Source of the DNA: Paenibacillus sp. PK3_47
GTDB taxonomy: Bacteria; Bacillota; Bacilli; Paenibacillales; Paenibacillaceae
DNA length: 64,000 nucleotides
Direction: 5' to 3'
NCBI RefSeq assembly: GCF_023520895.1
Contig: NZ_CP026029.1
Coordinates: 4,836,001 to 4,900,000 of the forward strand
Within the stretch, counting starts at the first letter, position 1, and each line of letters opens with the position of its first letter. A program made the translations under genes and the position numbers. The notes below the pieces were generated by a model, which saw nothing but the letters and a program-made list of their open reading frames with translations, had not been told where the DNA came from and did no database searches. This document shows, piece by piece, positions 45,747 through 54,818 of this stretch.

Positions 45747-46679
45747 TCAAGCACCGACTTGTTCTTCTTTATAAACTTCAGAGTAATGAGACAAGTAGTG
45801 AATTAAACAAGGAGGTACTTCTGCATACTGTGCCAATTCTGAGATAAGATTATCTCTGGAAAGTGTAATACTGACTTTGCGCTTCTTGTTAAAAAACGAA
45901 TTGTTACCTTCACATCTAAGGGTCTTTAACTTATCTAAAAAAGTTCGAAGGAATTCAAGCTCGAATTTCCCTCTAAGCGATTTTTGTAAGTTTGTATTTT
46001 TTAGTTGTTCAACCTCAGATAGTATATCCTGTTCATTTATATCACTAGCTTCACTAAACGTATTCTTAATTGTAGAAATATCATATTTAGAGTTAACTTT
46101 AGTTAAACTGACATCAAAGTACTCGTTAAATTTTAGTTTGTTTAAAAGAAGCCTGCTTTGCTTTCCTTGTGAAATTAATTTTTTTTGACAAATAATCCAT
46201 GCATTTAAGTATAAAGCAGCCTCATGAAATTCAATTTGTCTTTCAAAATATAGATCACTAATAACTTCATATTCATCTTCATAATATTCAATGCCAAATT
46301 CACTGGTAAGAATCCGACATAATGCCTCACTGGTAGTGTATAAATTTTCAATTGAATAACAAGGCGTTTCATAAATTTGGGGTATATTTAGACTATCATC
46401 AAAATCTCTATCTACAAAGTATAGCGACTTTACTTCGGAATACTCAGATTTTGTATTTATTAATCTAAATAATCGTAGAACCTCATCCTTTCCCCCAGAC
46501 TTAAAGAAAATAATTTCCGAACCGACAAAGTAATTTCGTACATGGGCGTTATAAAATTTACTATCTTCTCCTTCTACAAAGCAAAACAAGGCTGTTTTAG
46601 ATTTTTTAAATGTTCTTGTGAATTCGGTATATTTAACGGGAGCAGTATATCTTTGTTCCCTCATCTCATTAAGTTTCAT
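45747..46679 (-). CDS. ariB: AriB-like DUF4435 TOPRIM protein of a PARIS anti-phage system
   Basis: A 310-aa protein with a TOPRIM-type core: CFVEGEDSKFY (Glu36, Glu38, Asp39) followed by SLYFVDRDFDD (Asp90-Arg91-Asp92). This is the DUF4435 pattern of AriB. In PARIS, AriB is held by the AriA ATPase and is released when a phage anti-restriction protein is sensed; its nuclease activity then halts the cell. It overlaps ariA by 4 bases (ATGA). Its stop is only 9 bases from the left att arm. A generic OLD-type TOPRIM pair is the alternative. Confidence 0.8.
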   Translation of the reverse strand: MKLNEMREQRYTAPVKYTEFTRTFKKSKTALFCFVEGEDSKFYNAHVRNYFVGSEIIFFKSGGKDEVLRLFRLINTKSEYSEVKSLYFVDRDFDDSLNIPQIYETPCYSIENLYTTSEALCRILTSEFGIEYYEDEYEVISDLYFERQIEFHEAALYLNAWIICQKKLISQGKQSRLLLNKLKFNEYFDVSLTKVNSKYDISTIKNTFSEASDINEQDILSEVEQLKNTNLQKSLRGKFELEFLRTFLDKLKTLRCEGNNSFFNKKRKVSITLSRDNLISELAQYAEVPPCLIHYLSHYSEVYKEEQVGA

Positions 46680-48058
46680 TCGACATATACCTCAACTTCA
46701 TTGGTGAATTTATCGAGTTCCACAGCATATTCATCCAGTTCATTATCAAATATAAATGGAGAATGTGTAACACTTATTAAGAGTCGACATTTATCAGAAT
46801 TCATAATATCTGGTAGGAGTTGTTTTTGCCATTCTATAGACAGGGATAATTCAGGTTCATCAAATAATATAATGAAATTTTTTTCGGATTCAAGGTATAG
46901 TTTCGAAAATAGCGATACTATTTGTTTTTCTCCTGATGATAAATCGCCAAGTTCTATACTATCTCCATTTTTCTGAACAACCTGAATTGTTACAGCACTT
47001 TCATTATAATCGATGTGTTTACCATACAAGTAAGTATTGCATACATCAGCAAATCTTTTTATAGCGATATCTTTATCTCTCTGTTGATCATAAATTTTAA
47101 TTAGGTTTGAAAGAAAGTAGGTTAAAGAGTCATGTTTTTCTGAGAAAATTTGATTTGTTTTAATAAGGTTATCAATATTCTGTTTGTCTTGCTCACTAAT
47201 GTTATCGCCAATACGATCCAATACAATTTTTAAAGCTTCGGGATTCTTTATACTGTTTCTCATATCTTCAGTTACTTTAATACCATCTACCAATTGGCTT
47301 AACATTTCACCTGTAACTTTAGAAAACCATTCGATTGCTGAGTTTTTTATTTCAGATGTAATGTTTTCAAAACGTTTATTAACATCATTCATACCAAACT
47401 GAATTAATTTATTATTGCTATTAATAAATTTCAGACTTTCATCTTTGTAACCCAATTTATGTAGTTCTTCTTCGATCCTTCTATAAGTGGGGAAATATAG
47501 AATTTCCTCATCTATTTCATTTTTAATGATACTACTCAGCTCTCTTTTGAGCTTAGAAACACCAAAAAGTTTGACTTCATTGGGGTTTATTGACATCATT
47601 TCTCTTCTGAATAAAGAAAGACTGGAGTTTCTGCTTCTTCCCGTTCTTTCTGAAAGTAACATTGAGAAATAACGTATTTCATTCTCATAATCTCTGTCCG
47701 AAGGGTCTTGAACTACACGTAATAAACTCTCAAACTCATCAATAGTAAAGTGTTTCTGAAGGTATCCGAGGAATCCAGTTGCCCCAATTTCGTGTGCTTC
47801 TTCACCATAGTAATTGAGATCGCTTTTATTGATAAGAATCCAATTGCCTGAAGAAAAATGAAGTTCAATTTTATCGAAGTCAATGTTATGTAATTTTTCA
47901 AGTTGGCATGTCAAAGTATAATAAAACATATTCATGATTGTTGTTTTTCCTGCACCATTTTCACCAATAATTATCAGTACATCTTTATCAAATTCTATCT
48001 TTACATCTCTTGACCCGAACAGGCCGTAAATCCCAAAAAAGGTAACTCTACTGTTCAT
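46676..48058 (-). CDS. ariA: AriA-like AAA/ABC-type ATPase of a PARIS anti-phage system
   Basis: The protein is 460 aa from the ATG at 48058, chosen because GAGGGAAG lies upstream; an ATG five codons earlier (48073) has none. Walker A GENGAGKT is at 32-39. The C-terminal part has an ABC-like signature (LGDLSSGEKQIVSL), Walker B (FIILFDEPELSLS) and an H-loop (SVTHSPF). Such ATPases form the scaffold that binds AriB and the phage trigger. It has no TOPRIM domain of its own, unlike GajA/OLD, which supports AriA. The gene pair is very AT-rich. Confidence 0.8.
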   Translation of the reverse strand: MNSRVTFFGIYGLFGSRDVKIEFDKDVLIIIGENGAGKTTIMNMFYYTLTCQLEKLHNIDFDKIELHFSSGNWILINKSDLNYYGEEAHEIGATGFLGYLQKHFTIDEFESLLRVVQDPSDRDYENEIRYFSMLLSERTGRSRNSSLSLFRREMMSINPNEVKLFGVSKLKRELSSIIKNEIDEEILYFPTYRRIEEELHKLGYKDESLKFINSNNKLIQFGMNDVNKRFENITSEIKNSAIEWFSKVTGEMLSQLVDGIKVTEDMRNSIKNPEALKIVLDRIGDNISEQDKQNIDNLIKTNQIFSEKHDSLTYFLSNLIKIYDQQRDKDIAIKRFADVCNTYLYGKHIDYNESAVTIQVVQKNGDSIELGDLSSGEKQIVSLFSKLYLESEKNFIILFDEPELSLSIEWQKQLLPDIMNSDKCRLLISVTHSPFIFDNELDEYAVELDKFTNEVEVYVE

Positions 48059-48152
48059 TATCTTCCCTCGCATTCATTAATATATGTTGAAAATTTTACC
48101 ACATTTTATAAGGTTGTTGTGTATCAATTTTTATAGTTACTGATATGAATTT

Positions 48153-49610
48153 TTATATAACAAGCTCTATATCCAATTCCCCCTTCCCTAAAACAGTTAC
48201 CTTAGAAATCAGTGTCCGTAGCAGCACCTTAGCCTCCTCAACAGGCAACACATTTATCGCATCCAGTACCGTCTTTATCTTGCTTTCAAGCATTTCCTTC
48301 AGCTCTTCCATCTGTACCTTCTCTCCCTGTTCATTTGAACTCTGCTTCTCCTTTATAACCTTTTCCATTCGCTGCTTCTCCTCGTTTAAATCCTGTAATT
48401 CAATCAATCCAGCGGTATATGCTTCAACCTTCCGTTTATAACGGTTTTTTGCTGCCGTGATTTGTTGATCTCCACGGCTGCTCTGGCTACTGCGGGCTTT
48501 CTCAACGAGATGAGGAACCAGTTCAAGGCTAAGTGAATCTGACAAACCTGCTAACCCCTGCAAAAACCATGACTCCACTTCGTCGGCTTTATACTGCTTG
48601 CTAGTGCAAGTTCCTTTGTTCTTGTTCGCAGAACAGCGGTAGACGCGATAACGTCTGTCTCGTGACCCTGACCAGCCAATGCTCATCCCCGACCCGCAGT
48701 TTCCACATTTTAGTATGCCGCCGAGAAGATGGGGGCTGGTCTGGGCACGGGGGGCAATGCTCGGTCTGTTCATTTTGGTCTGCACTCTTTCCCAAGTGTT
48801 CTTGTCGATTATGGCGGGTAGGCAATCGTCAATGACAATCCAATCCTTATCATCCTTTATGGTTCTTTTCTTCTTGCTTGAATCCACGCGGTTCCATACA
48901 AAGGTGCCTTTATATACAGGATTGGTAAGTAGCAGTTTAACTGAACGAATTGACCATTCTTTGTTGTGTCTGGAAGGTATACCTTCTTCGTTCAGTTGTC
49001 GGGCAATTGCGAAGAATCCCATTCCTTGATTGAGGTATAGATCATACATTTGTCGTACAGTCTTTGCCTCGGGCTCATGGATGGTAAGTACTTTATCTTC
49101 CAAGCGATATCCATAGGGACTCTGGGTCAGCCATTTGCCCTGGTTAGCAGCATGGAACATATTATCCAGCACACGTTCTCGAATACGCTCACGTTCAAAT
49201 TCCGCGACAGCACCAAGTACTTGAAGTGTTAAACGGCCTGATGGTGTGTTCGTATCAAACGATTCACTGATTGAAATGAACGCGACTTGATGCTGTTGGA
49301 ACATATCGATCAGTGTGAGCAAATCGAGCAATCGACGGCTCATCCGATCCAGTTTGGTGACCATGACTTTTGAGATTTCGCCATTCTCTATGTATGTCAT
49401 CAACCGCTTGAGCTGAGGGCGGTCTGTGCTTTTTGCGGAGTAGCCATCGTCAATAAACAATAGGACTTCGTCTGTCCAGCCCATGGCCTTGCAATAGGCC
49501 TTCAGGCGCTCCTGCTGCTCATCCAAGGAGACACCCTCGCGGGCCTGCTCATCGGTCGATACGCGGCAATAAATCGCTACAAAACGGCTTGCGGTATTCT
49601 CAACATTCAT
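48153..49610 (-). CDS. Large serine recombinase (SpoIVCA-like)
   Basis: A 485-aa site-specific recombinase. The resolvase domain (1-150) has the nucleophile Ser18 in YCRVSTDEQ and the KLDRMSRR motif. The recombinase domain follows with QSPYGYRLED and LLTNPVYKGTFVWNR. A zinc ribbon has CGNCGSGM and a later Cys near 330. The C-terminal coiled coil is about 395-445. Size and organisation match SpoIVCA, which excises skin from sigK. AGGAGG precedes the ATG. It is the best single candidate for catalysing recombination at spoVR. Confidence 0.92.
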   Translation of the reverse strand: MNVENTASRFVAIYCRVSTDEQAREGVSLDEQQERLKAYCKAMGWTDEVLLFIDDGYSAKSTDRPQLKRLMTYIENGEISKVMVTKLDRMSRRLLDLLTLIDMFQQHQVAFISISESFDTNTPSGRLTLQVLGAVAEFERERIRERVLDNMFHAANQGKWLTQSPYGYRLEDKVLTIHEPEAKTVRQMYDLYLNQGMGFFAIARQLNEEGIPSRHNKEWSIRSVKLLLTNPVYKGTFVWNRVDSSKKKRTIKDDKDWIVIDDCLPAIIDKNTWERVQTKMNRPSIAPRAQTSPHLLGGILKCGNCGSGMSIGWSGSRDRRYRVYRCSANKNKGTCTSKQYKADEVESWFLQGLAGLSDSLSLELVPHLVEKARSSQSSRGDQQITAAKNRYKRKVEAYTAGLIELQDLNEEKQRMEKVIKEKQSSNEQGEKVQMEELKEMLESKIKTVLDAINVLPVEEAKVLLRTLISKVTVLGKGELDIELVI

Positions 49611-49725
49611 TGGCGCTCCTCCTGATGGGCTGGTCCTTTATTCTATGCACCAAAAATTTGATTTACGATTATAGGGTTGTCCTCGCCGATCTGCCTCATA
49701 GGTTGTATTAAAGGGGGGAGGCACG

Positions 49726-49968
49726 ATGGACCTGAAGATCCGTTTTACTGTCAACACTCCTTCGCAGCAGATTTGTTTTGGTAATCTTAAGGAAATCGAT
49801 CATTCTGAAACATTAGAGAAGTTAGCGGAACACTTCGCTTCTTGGGAGAAGACGCTAAAAGAGCGGGCAGCCGCACATCTGCTTACAGAGACCATTGGCT
49901 CAGAACAAGCAAGCGGGTATCGAATTAGCTTTGTTCATAAAGAAGAGAGTCTTCCCGAGGTGGGATAG
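49726..49968 (+). CDS. Small protein of unknown function
   Basis: An 80-aa acidic protein (FTVNTPSQQICFGNLKEID..., helix-rich middle) with GGGGGGAG before its ATG. It is divergent from the lone recombinase gene, and an intrinsic terminator follows immediately. I do not recognise the family. Its size and location next to a serine recombinase make it one possible directionality factor. Confidence 0.6.
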   Translation: MDLKIRFTVNTPSQQICFGNLKEIDHSETLEKLAEHFASWEKTLKERAAAHLLTETIGSEQASGYRISFVHKEESLPEVG

Positions 49969-49982
49969 ACTCTCCTTTTTTT
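49945..49982 (+). terminator. Terminator after the 80-aa gene
   Basis: GAGAGTCT pairs with AGACTCTC and is followed by T7. The stem overlaps the end of the coding region. Confidence 0.85.
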
Positions 49983-50010
49983 GTACGGCAATGGGTCTGA
50001 TTATGCACGA

Positions 50011-50049
50011 AAAAGGGAGCCAACCTATTGCAGGTTAGACTCCCCTTTA
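50011..50049 (-). terminator. Terminator for the XRE gene
   Basis: On the minus strand, AAAGGGGAGTCTAACCT pairs with AGGTTGGCTCCCTTT and ends in TTTTT. It is about 120 bases downstream of the XRE gene. Confidence 0.75.
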
Positions 50050-50170
50050 ACTCGATCATTATTCACGGCTGTAAACGCATATTTATGAATATGAAGCTTG
50101 TTCCATTCATGATTTTAAATATTTGTTCATGTGTATGAATAGTTTCTCTTATACATGCACATATTACCAA

Positions 50171-50515
50171 TTACCGAGGCGAGGAGGTGTAATGCGATAA
50201 GAAAGCTTCGGCTCCTTCTTCAACACAGCGAAGCAAATATTCAACGGCATCAGGTTTACAAGTTTGCAAATTCACAAGAAGTTCGTACACCCTATCCAGA
50301 CGCATTCGAATTTCATCACTGCTATCCGCAGGAAACGGGACTAAGTTAAGATCCTTTTGCAGTTGTTCCAGAACACTAAGGGTTATGTTTTGGGTTTTAC
50401 CCGTTTCTAAGTTAGAAAGATATCCCGAAGATACACCGAGTTCATTAGCGTAGGCATTTAGACTAATGCCCTTCCGATTGCGAATTTGACGAATTTGTTG
50501 ACCGATTTCCTGCAT
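50171..50515 (-). CDS. XRE-family repressor-like regulator
   Basis: A 114-aa DNA-binding protein with an N-terminal HTH_3 domain (IGQQIRQIRNRKGISLNAYA, then SSGYLSNLETGK) and a helical C-terminal half. Such proteins control phage and element genes or resemble SinR. It is divergent from the 52-aa gene and recombinase pair with a 44-base gap, so it probably represses that operon and itself. Confidence 0.85.
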   Translation of the reverse strand: MQEIGQQIRQIRNRKGISLNAYANELGVSSGYLSNLETGKTQNITLSVLEQLQKDLNLVPFPADSSDEIRMRLDRVYELLVNLQTCKPDAVEYLLRCVEEGAEAFLSHYTSSPR

Positions 50516-50559
50516 GACGCAGCCTCCTTAATTCAAAATACTAGAAGGGAATTGAACCC

Positions 50560-50718
50560 ATGAAAAAAAGATACCAAGAGATTCAGGATGCCCAAATTCA
50601 TTCTGTAAAATACGTGAATGATCCCGCAGCGGCCAAACAATATCACGATTTGTTTCTTGAGGTTATTCAGCGGATTATTGAAGAAGAAATGGATAAGCAG
50701 AATCAGGAGCTTCCATGA
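50560..50718 (+). CDS. 52-aa helical protein leading the recombinase pair
   Basis: ATG at 50560 follows AGAAGGGA and opens a 52-codon frame that ends in CCA TGA, overlapping the next gene's ATG by 3 bases. The product is charged and helical (KQYHDLFLEVIQRIIEEEMD near the end). Translational coupling ties it to the first tandem recombinase. Small proteins of this size serve as recombination directionality factors in other serine-integrase elements (for example SprB of SPbeta); that role here is inferred. Confidence 0.6.
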   Translation: MKKRYQEIQDAQIHSVKYVNDPAAAKQYHDLFLEVIQRIIEEEMDKQNQELP

Positions 50719-52172
50719 AGACGGCGTTGTATGCAAGACATTCAATTGACCAAAAAATTCAAAAGACATCGTTGAAATCACAGATAGCCGAAGGAGAAAA
50801 CACGGCATTCAAGAACAAGTTGTTCATCGATGAGCGATATCTTGACCCTAAAGTCTCTGCGCGTAACAATAACAGATTTCAGAGACCTGAACTGCATCGT
50901 TTGCTCTCCGATATTCAGGCGGGGATTATTCAAAATGTAATTGTTAGCAGACGTTGTAGGTTGGCACGCAACTTGACGGAACATCTTGAGATTTACGAAA
51001 TTTTCAAGAAAAATAAGATCAGCGTGATCTTTTCGGAGAAGGCCGAACCTCCAATGATTTATTCCGAGGAAGGAGAAATTCTTGAGGCCATATTTGGGGC
51101 GAAAAATGAGTTAGAAGGCGATAAAATTGTCGAAGGAACAACAGCTGGAAAACGTGCAAAAGCAAAAAAGGGCGGGAATCCAGGCGGTCGTACGCCTTAC
51201 GGCTACCGATTAATTAAGACAGGAGACCAAAAAGAAGCTGTAGCAATGATGAAACAAGAAGAGGAAGTTGAAGTGATAAGAAAGACGTTCAATGTATTTC
51301 TCGAACAAAACTTCAAGTCATTCGCTGATTATGTAAAGTACTTAAAATCACAGAATATAATTCCCCAAGATTGGAGTGACTCTCGAATTCGCGGGATGTT
51401 CGGTAATCAGTATTACAATGGATATCTGAGTTATGGGGATGTGCGTACAGCGGTTCCTCACCTGCGTATTTTTGAAGATGAAGATTGGAATAAGATTCAG
51501 GAGAAGTTCGCAGCATATTCAACTGGCCGAAAGAACGCCAAACATAATGTCGTATATCTCCTTAAAAACAAAATCACCTGTTCATTATGTGGAGGTATGA
51601 TGTCAACTCAGAATTATATCTATAAAGATGTTGAGGGGTTATACATTTGCAAAAAGCATGGTCTTAAACTTAAAAAGAATGAAGTTGAAGGGAGTTATTT
51701 ACAAGCTGCTAAGGAATATCTTCTGCATGAGTTACCCTTGGAATTAGAAAAGCAGTTTCCCAAGTATGTAGCTGAAAAAACAAGCGAATTAGAAAGCAGA
51801 CTATTCCAGTTAGAGTTCGATCTCAGTACTATCGGCTCTTTGTTAATAACACAAACCAGGCAATACATGCTCGATAAGTCGAATCACAATAAGGATGAAT
51901 TAAAGAAGATCAAGTGTAGACATCAATTCATACAGGAGGATATTAGCTGCATTAGGGGTGAAATTGAAAGGTTTAAAGGAATGGTACAATACGCTGCATC
52001 ACCTCATTTGAAAGCGGCCGAATTTGCTCTGGAATCCAGATTATCGGAACTTGGGAGTGATGAGTTAATCCGATTTCTCATATCTATGAGCGTACGGATT
52101 ACGGCGAATTCCAAAATATTAAGAATTGATTGGAGTCAGGGTCAAAGTAAATACACGGAGGTGGAGATTTGA
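50715..52172 (+). CDS. Large serine recombinase, first of a tandem pair
   Basis: A 485-aa recombinase with nucleophile Ser10 in YARHSIDQK (His in place of the usual Val before Ser), the resolvase core with RRCRLARN, a recombinase domain (GRTPYGYRLI, MFGNQYYNGYL), a zinc-ribbon half with CSLCGGMM and a C-terminal coiled coil at about 360-430. It overlaps the second recombinase gene by 4 bases. The tandem arrangement recalls ccrA-ccrB of SCC elements. Confidence 0.9.
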   Translation: MKTALYARHSIDQKIQKTSLKSQIAEGENTAFKNKLFIDERYLDPKVSARNNNRFQRPELHRLLSDIQAGIIQNVIVSRRCRLARNLTEHLEIYEIFKKNKISVIFSEKAEPPMIYSEEGEILEAIFGAKNELEGDKIVEGTTAGKRAKAKKGGNPGGRTPYGYRLIKTGDQKEAVAMMKQEEEVEVIRKTFNVFLEQNFKSFADYVKYLKSQNIIPQDWSDSRIRGMFGNQYYNGYLSYGDVRTAVPHLRIFEDEDWNKIQEKFAAYSTGRKNAKHNVVYLLKNKITCSLCGGMMSTQNYIYKDVEGLYICKKHGLKLKKNEVEGSYLQAAKEYLLHELPLELEKQFPKYVAEKTSELESRLFQLEFDLSTIGSLLITQTRQYMLDKSNHNKDELKKIKCRHQFIQEDISCIRGEIERFKGMVQYAASPHLKAAEFALESRLSELGSDELIRFLISMSVRITANSKILRIDWSQGQSKYTEVEI

Positions 52173-53731
52173 TTATAACTGACTTCATTAAACCTGGAAT
52201 GAAGGGGGCTTTCTATGGAAGGCATTCGACGGATAAACAGGAGATGGATTCCCAGAACAGTGCTTGCGAGGAGTTCGTAAGACGGCATGAGTTAAGTCTC
52301 GTTGGCCGTTATTTGGACAGTGCGGTATCGGCAAGAAAGAAGGAGATGAATGAACGTCCCGAGTTAAAAAGATTGCTCGATGATGCACAGAAGCGGTTGT
52401 TTGATTTTGTCCTGGTGTGGGCTGAAGATCGATTGGCAAGAAAAACCAGAGAGCACCGTGAAATTCGCAAGAAATTTGTGGAGTATAAAATCCCCGTATA
52501 TGTGCTTCACAATAACACCCGTTATGACGAAGGTGAGTTATTATCGCAAACGATTCGCGACAGTTTCTCACAGTATCAAGGGGATAAAATTGCTGGTGAT
52601 ACTAAACGCGCGATGAGGACATTGCTGAAGGAAGGTCAGTGGACGGGCGGATCAGCTCCATATGGTTATAGATATCTTAAGGATACGAAGAAATTTGAGA
52701 CCATTCCCGATGAAATTGAGCATGTGCAAAAAATATTCTCTCTCTACAAGCAGGGTAATTTGGGATTCAGGGCGATTGCGGGAATGCTGCCCAAAGAGTC
52801 AAGAAGAGGTCGGGATTGGAAATGGAACCATATCAAAGAGATCATAACGAATCCTTTTTACGCGGGAATATTGACTTTGAACCGTCGCGATTCCATTTCC
52901 CATTTAACAGTAAATAAAGAAATGACGGATTGGCTACAAGGCAGTAATACTTCTATTAAACCCGTTGTGACACTTGAGGCGTGGAAAACAACCTGGTTCA
53001 TATATAAAAATCGCAGGGATTATTACGATGGTGAAGAATCTTTGAAAAACGCAGGGCTTAAATTTGCTCAGTTCTATGTCACAAAGAATGTATTGAATGG
53101 ACTGCTGTACTGTGCAGAATGCAATGAACGTTTGAAATGCAAGGATATGACCTCCAAAAACAAAAACAATGGAAAGGATTATGGTGATATTTTTTATGTA
53201 TGCACTGAGTGTAACTATAAGGTAGGGGCAGAAAAATTATCGCCGATTATTGACGCAATTTGGAAAAAGATACAGCGGTCAATCGATATTACCAGGATCT
53301 CGGAAGTAGTATATGCTCGCTTTCAAAATGAAGTAACCACCATACAGCATCGAACGGAATTGTATGAAAAGCAAATTCAAGAATTCTCAAACAACAAAGT
53401 GCATTACGAATCATGGATTGAAGAGTATGGGAAGATAAACAGTGAAGACAGGGATGTCTACGAGGCGTTCAGTTTAGCTAATGCCTATAATGAGCAAAAC
53501 TTATTAGCTGCTAAGAAAATGTACACACGATATAAACATAAACTGGATTTCTTAAAACAAGATAAGGAGACGGTTATTCAAGAGACAGAGAAGCTTGTGA
53601 ACAGAATAAAATGTGACCGTAAGAGTTTACCTGTTCATGACGAGAAACAAATACTTCAATTTGCTCTAGCTTACCTAACTATTGATCAGAACGGGAAAAT
53701 TGAATACGCGATTAAGTCAGAATTATTGTGA
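52169..53731 (+). CDS. Large serine recombinase, second of a tandem pair
   Basis: A 520-aa recombinase with Ser20 in YGRHSTDKQ, a core with WAEDRLARKTREHREI, a recombinase domain (GSAPYGYRYL, IITNPFYAGILTLNR), a zinc ribbon with CAECNERL and CTECNYK, and a long coiled coil at about 400-480. It starts inside the stop of the previous gene and ends 3 bases before a terminator. The two divergent copies may act as a heteromer or recognise different sites. Confidence 0.9.
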   Translation: MIITDFIKPGMKGAFYGRHSTDKQEMDSQNSACEEFVRRHELSLVGRYLDSAVSARKKEMNERPELKRLLDDAQKRLFDFVLVWAEDRLARKTREHREIRKKFVEYKIPVYVLHNNTRYDEGELLSQTIRDSFSQYQGDKIAGDTKRAMRTLLKEGQWTGGSAPYGYRYLKDTKKFETIPDEIEHVQKIFSLYKQGNLGFRAIAGMLPKESRRGRDWKWNHIKEIITNPFYAGILTLNRRDSISHLTVNKEMTDWLQGSNTSIKPVVTLEAWKTTWFIYKNRRDYYDGEESLKNAGLKFAQFYVTKNVLNGLLYCAECNERLKCKDMTSKNKNNGKDYGDIFYVCTECNYKVGAEKLSPIIDAIWKKIQRSIDITRISEVVYARFQNEVTTIQHRTELYEKQIQEFSNNKVHYESWIEEYGKINSEDRDVYEAFSLANAYNEQNLLAAKKMYTRYKHKLDFLKQDKETVIQETEKLVNRIKCDRKSLPVHDEKQILQFALAYLTIDQNGKIEYAIKSELL

Positions 53732-53759
53732 GCCGTTCTCTTACTGGAGACGGTTTTTT
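53731..53759 (+). terminator. Terminator of the recombinase operon
   Basis: CCGTTCTC and GAGACGG form a stem with a six-base loop, followed by TTTTTT. Confidence 0.75.
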
Positions 53760-53834
53760 GTTGTGATGAAGGATTAAATTGTAAGATCACGAAAAATAAA
53801 ATATGAGAAAATATTGATTGTGAAATGGAGACTA

Positions 53835-54818
53835 ATGATGATAAACGGGAACAAGTTTTCTGATCAGGTAATGAGCAAAGTACACGTGAACAATTCGATT
53901 ATTCTTTTGGCTAAGCAATTTCTAGTTACCCAAGAATCTATTGTGGATACCGAACAGAATCTGGGGCGATTCATCCAATTTTATGCGAGACCATGCCCTG
54001 AGGAAATTGTATACTCAGAAGCTCCAACAGAGGAACAAATAAATCAAATGGCACAATACATCTCTTATGGATTGGCATATTGTGAAGCAGTTTGGTCATT
54101 AGTTCACTCTGGATTTTTTATCGGATCTCAAGACAGGTCATATAACTTTAATCCACATATTCGCACGAAGCAAGTATGGTCCAATCAGACTTCGATATAT
54201 ACTATTAATTTTAATGAAGCATCTACATTAATACCTCTGTTGCTAAAGGTCAACTTTTCTAAACGAGATCAAGATAAACCAGAATATGTTCTATTCAATC
54301 CTGAATTGTACGTAGCTGGTATTGGAAGCAACTTGCACCGCGATGTTCAAGAAGCACTAGGTGATGCTATTGCTTGTTTTCAGAATGAACTATATCGACC
54401 TACTGTTACAATGCTTGGAAAAGCAGTTGAGGGAGCCTGGGTCGAGCTTGGAATATCATTGTACACTTATGCTGGAAAAGGTCTTAAAGATCCAGACAAG
54501 CTTATTGATAAATTAAGAAATGAAACTAATTTTATGAATAGAGTCCAGCAAGTTGTAAAGCTGTATGAAGGCAGACATGATTTGTTCGGAGAGCTGATTA
54601 AAGAATCAAAAGTTTCAATACCGATGATCAAGGAAATATTCTACTGGTCCGATGTCGTCAGGGATTCCCGTAATGCAATTCATTTTGGAGTTGAATCGGC
54701 GTTTCCAAATACATACGAGAAAACGGTCGTTCTGCTGATGAGCGCTTCATCCAATTTGAAAACCTTATACAAACTCAAAGGTATAGCTGATAAGCTTCAT
54801 GATGTAGGTACTGTCTGA
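53835..54818 (+). CDS. Hypothetical protein with a HEPN-like C-terminal motif
   Basis: The protein is 327 aa from the first of two ATGs at 53835, which follow TGGAG; a longer frame from 53814 lacks a ribosome site. It is helix-rich and has no signal peptide. Near the C-terminus RDSRNAIHFG (276-285) resembles the R-x(4-6)-H motif of HEPN domains, found in many RNases of defence and toxin systems. The rest is not recognised. Its place within a defence cassette makes an immunity role possible. Confidence 0.55.
   Translation: MMINGNKFSDQVMSKVHVNNSIILLAKQFLVTQESIVDTEQNLGRFIQFYARPCPEEIVYSEAPTEEQINQMAQYISYGLAYCEAVWSLVHSGFFIGSQDRSYNFNPHIRTKQVWSNQTSIYTINFNEASTLIPLLLKVNFSKRDQDKPEYVLFNPELYVAGIGSNLHRDVQEALGDAIACFQNELYRPTVTMLGKAVEGAWVELGISLYTYAGKGLKDPDKLIDKLRNETNFMNRVQQVVKLYEGRHDLFGELIKESKVSIPMIKEIFYWSDVVRDSRNAIHFGVESAFPNTYEKTVVLLMSASSNLKTLYKLKGIADKLHDVGTV

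Noticed and set aside
45730..45755. GGTGCTT/AAGCACC hairpin at the left end as a terminator for ariB
   Set aside because: The stem overlaps the stop codon, has a long loop and lacks a T tract on the minus strand; half of it is explained by the att arm.
46676..48058. Gabija or OLD-family nuclease
   Set aside because: In those, the ATPase itself carries the TOPRIM domain. Here the TOPRIM-like motif is in the separate partner, which fits AriA/AriB.
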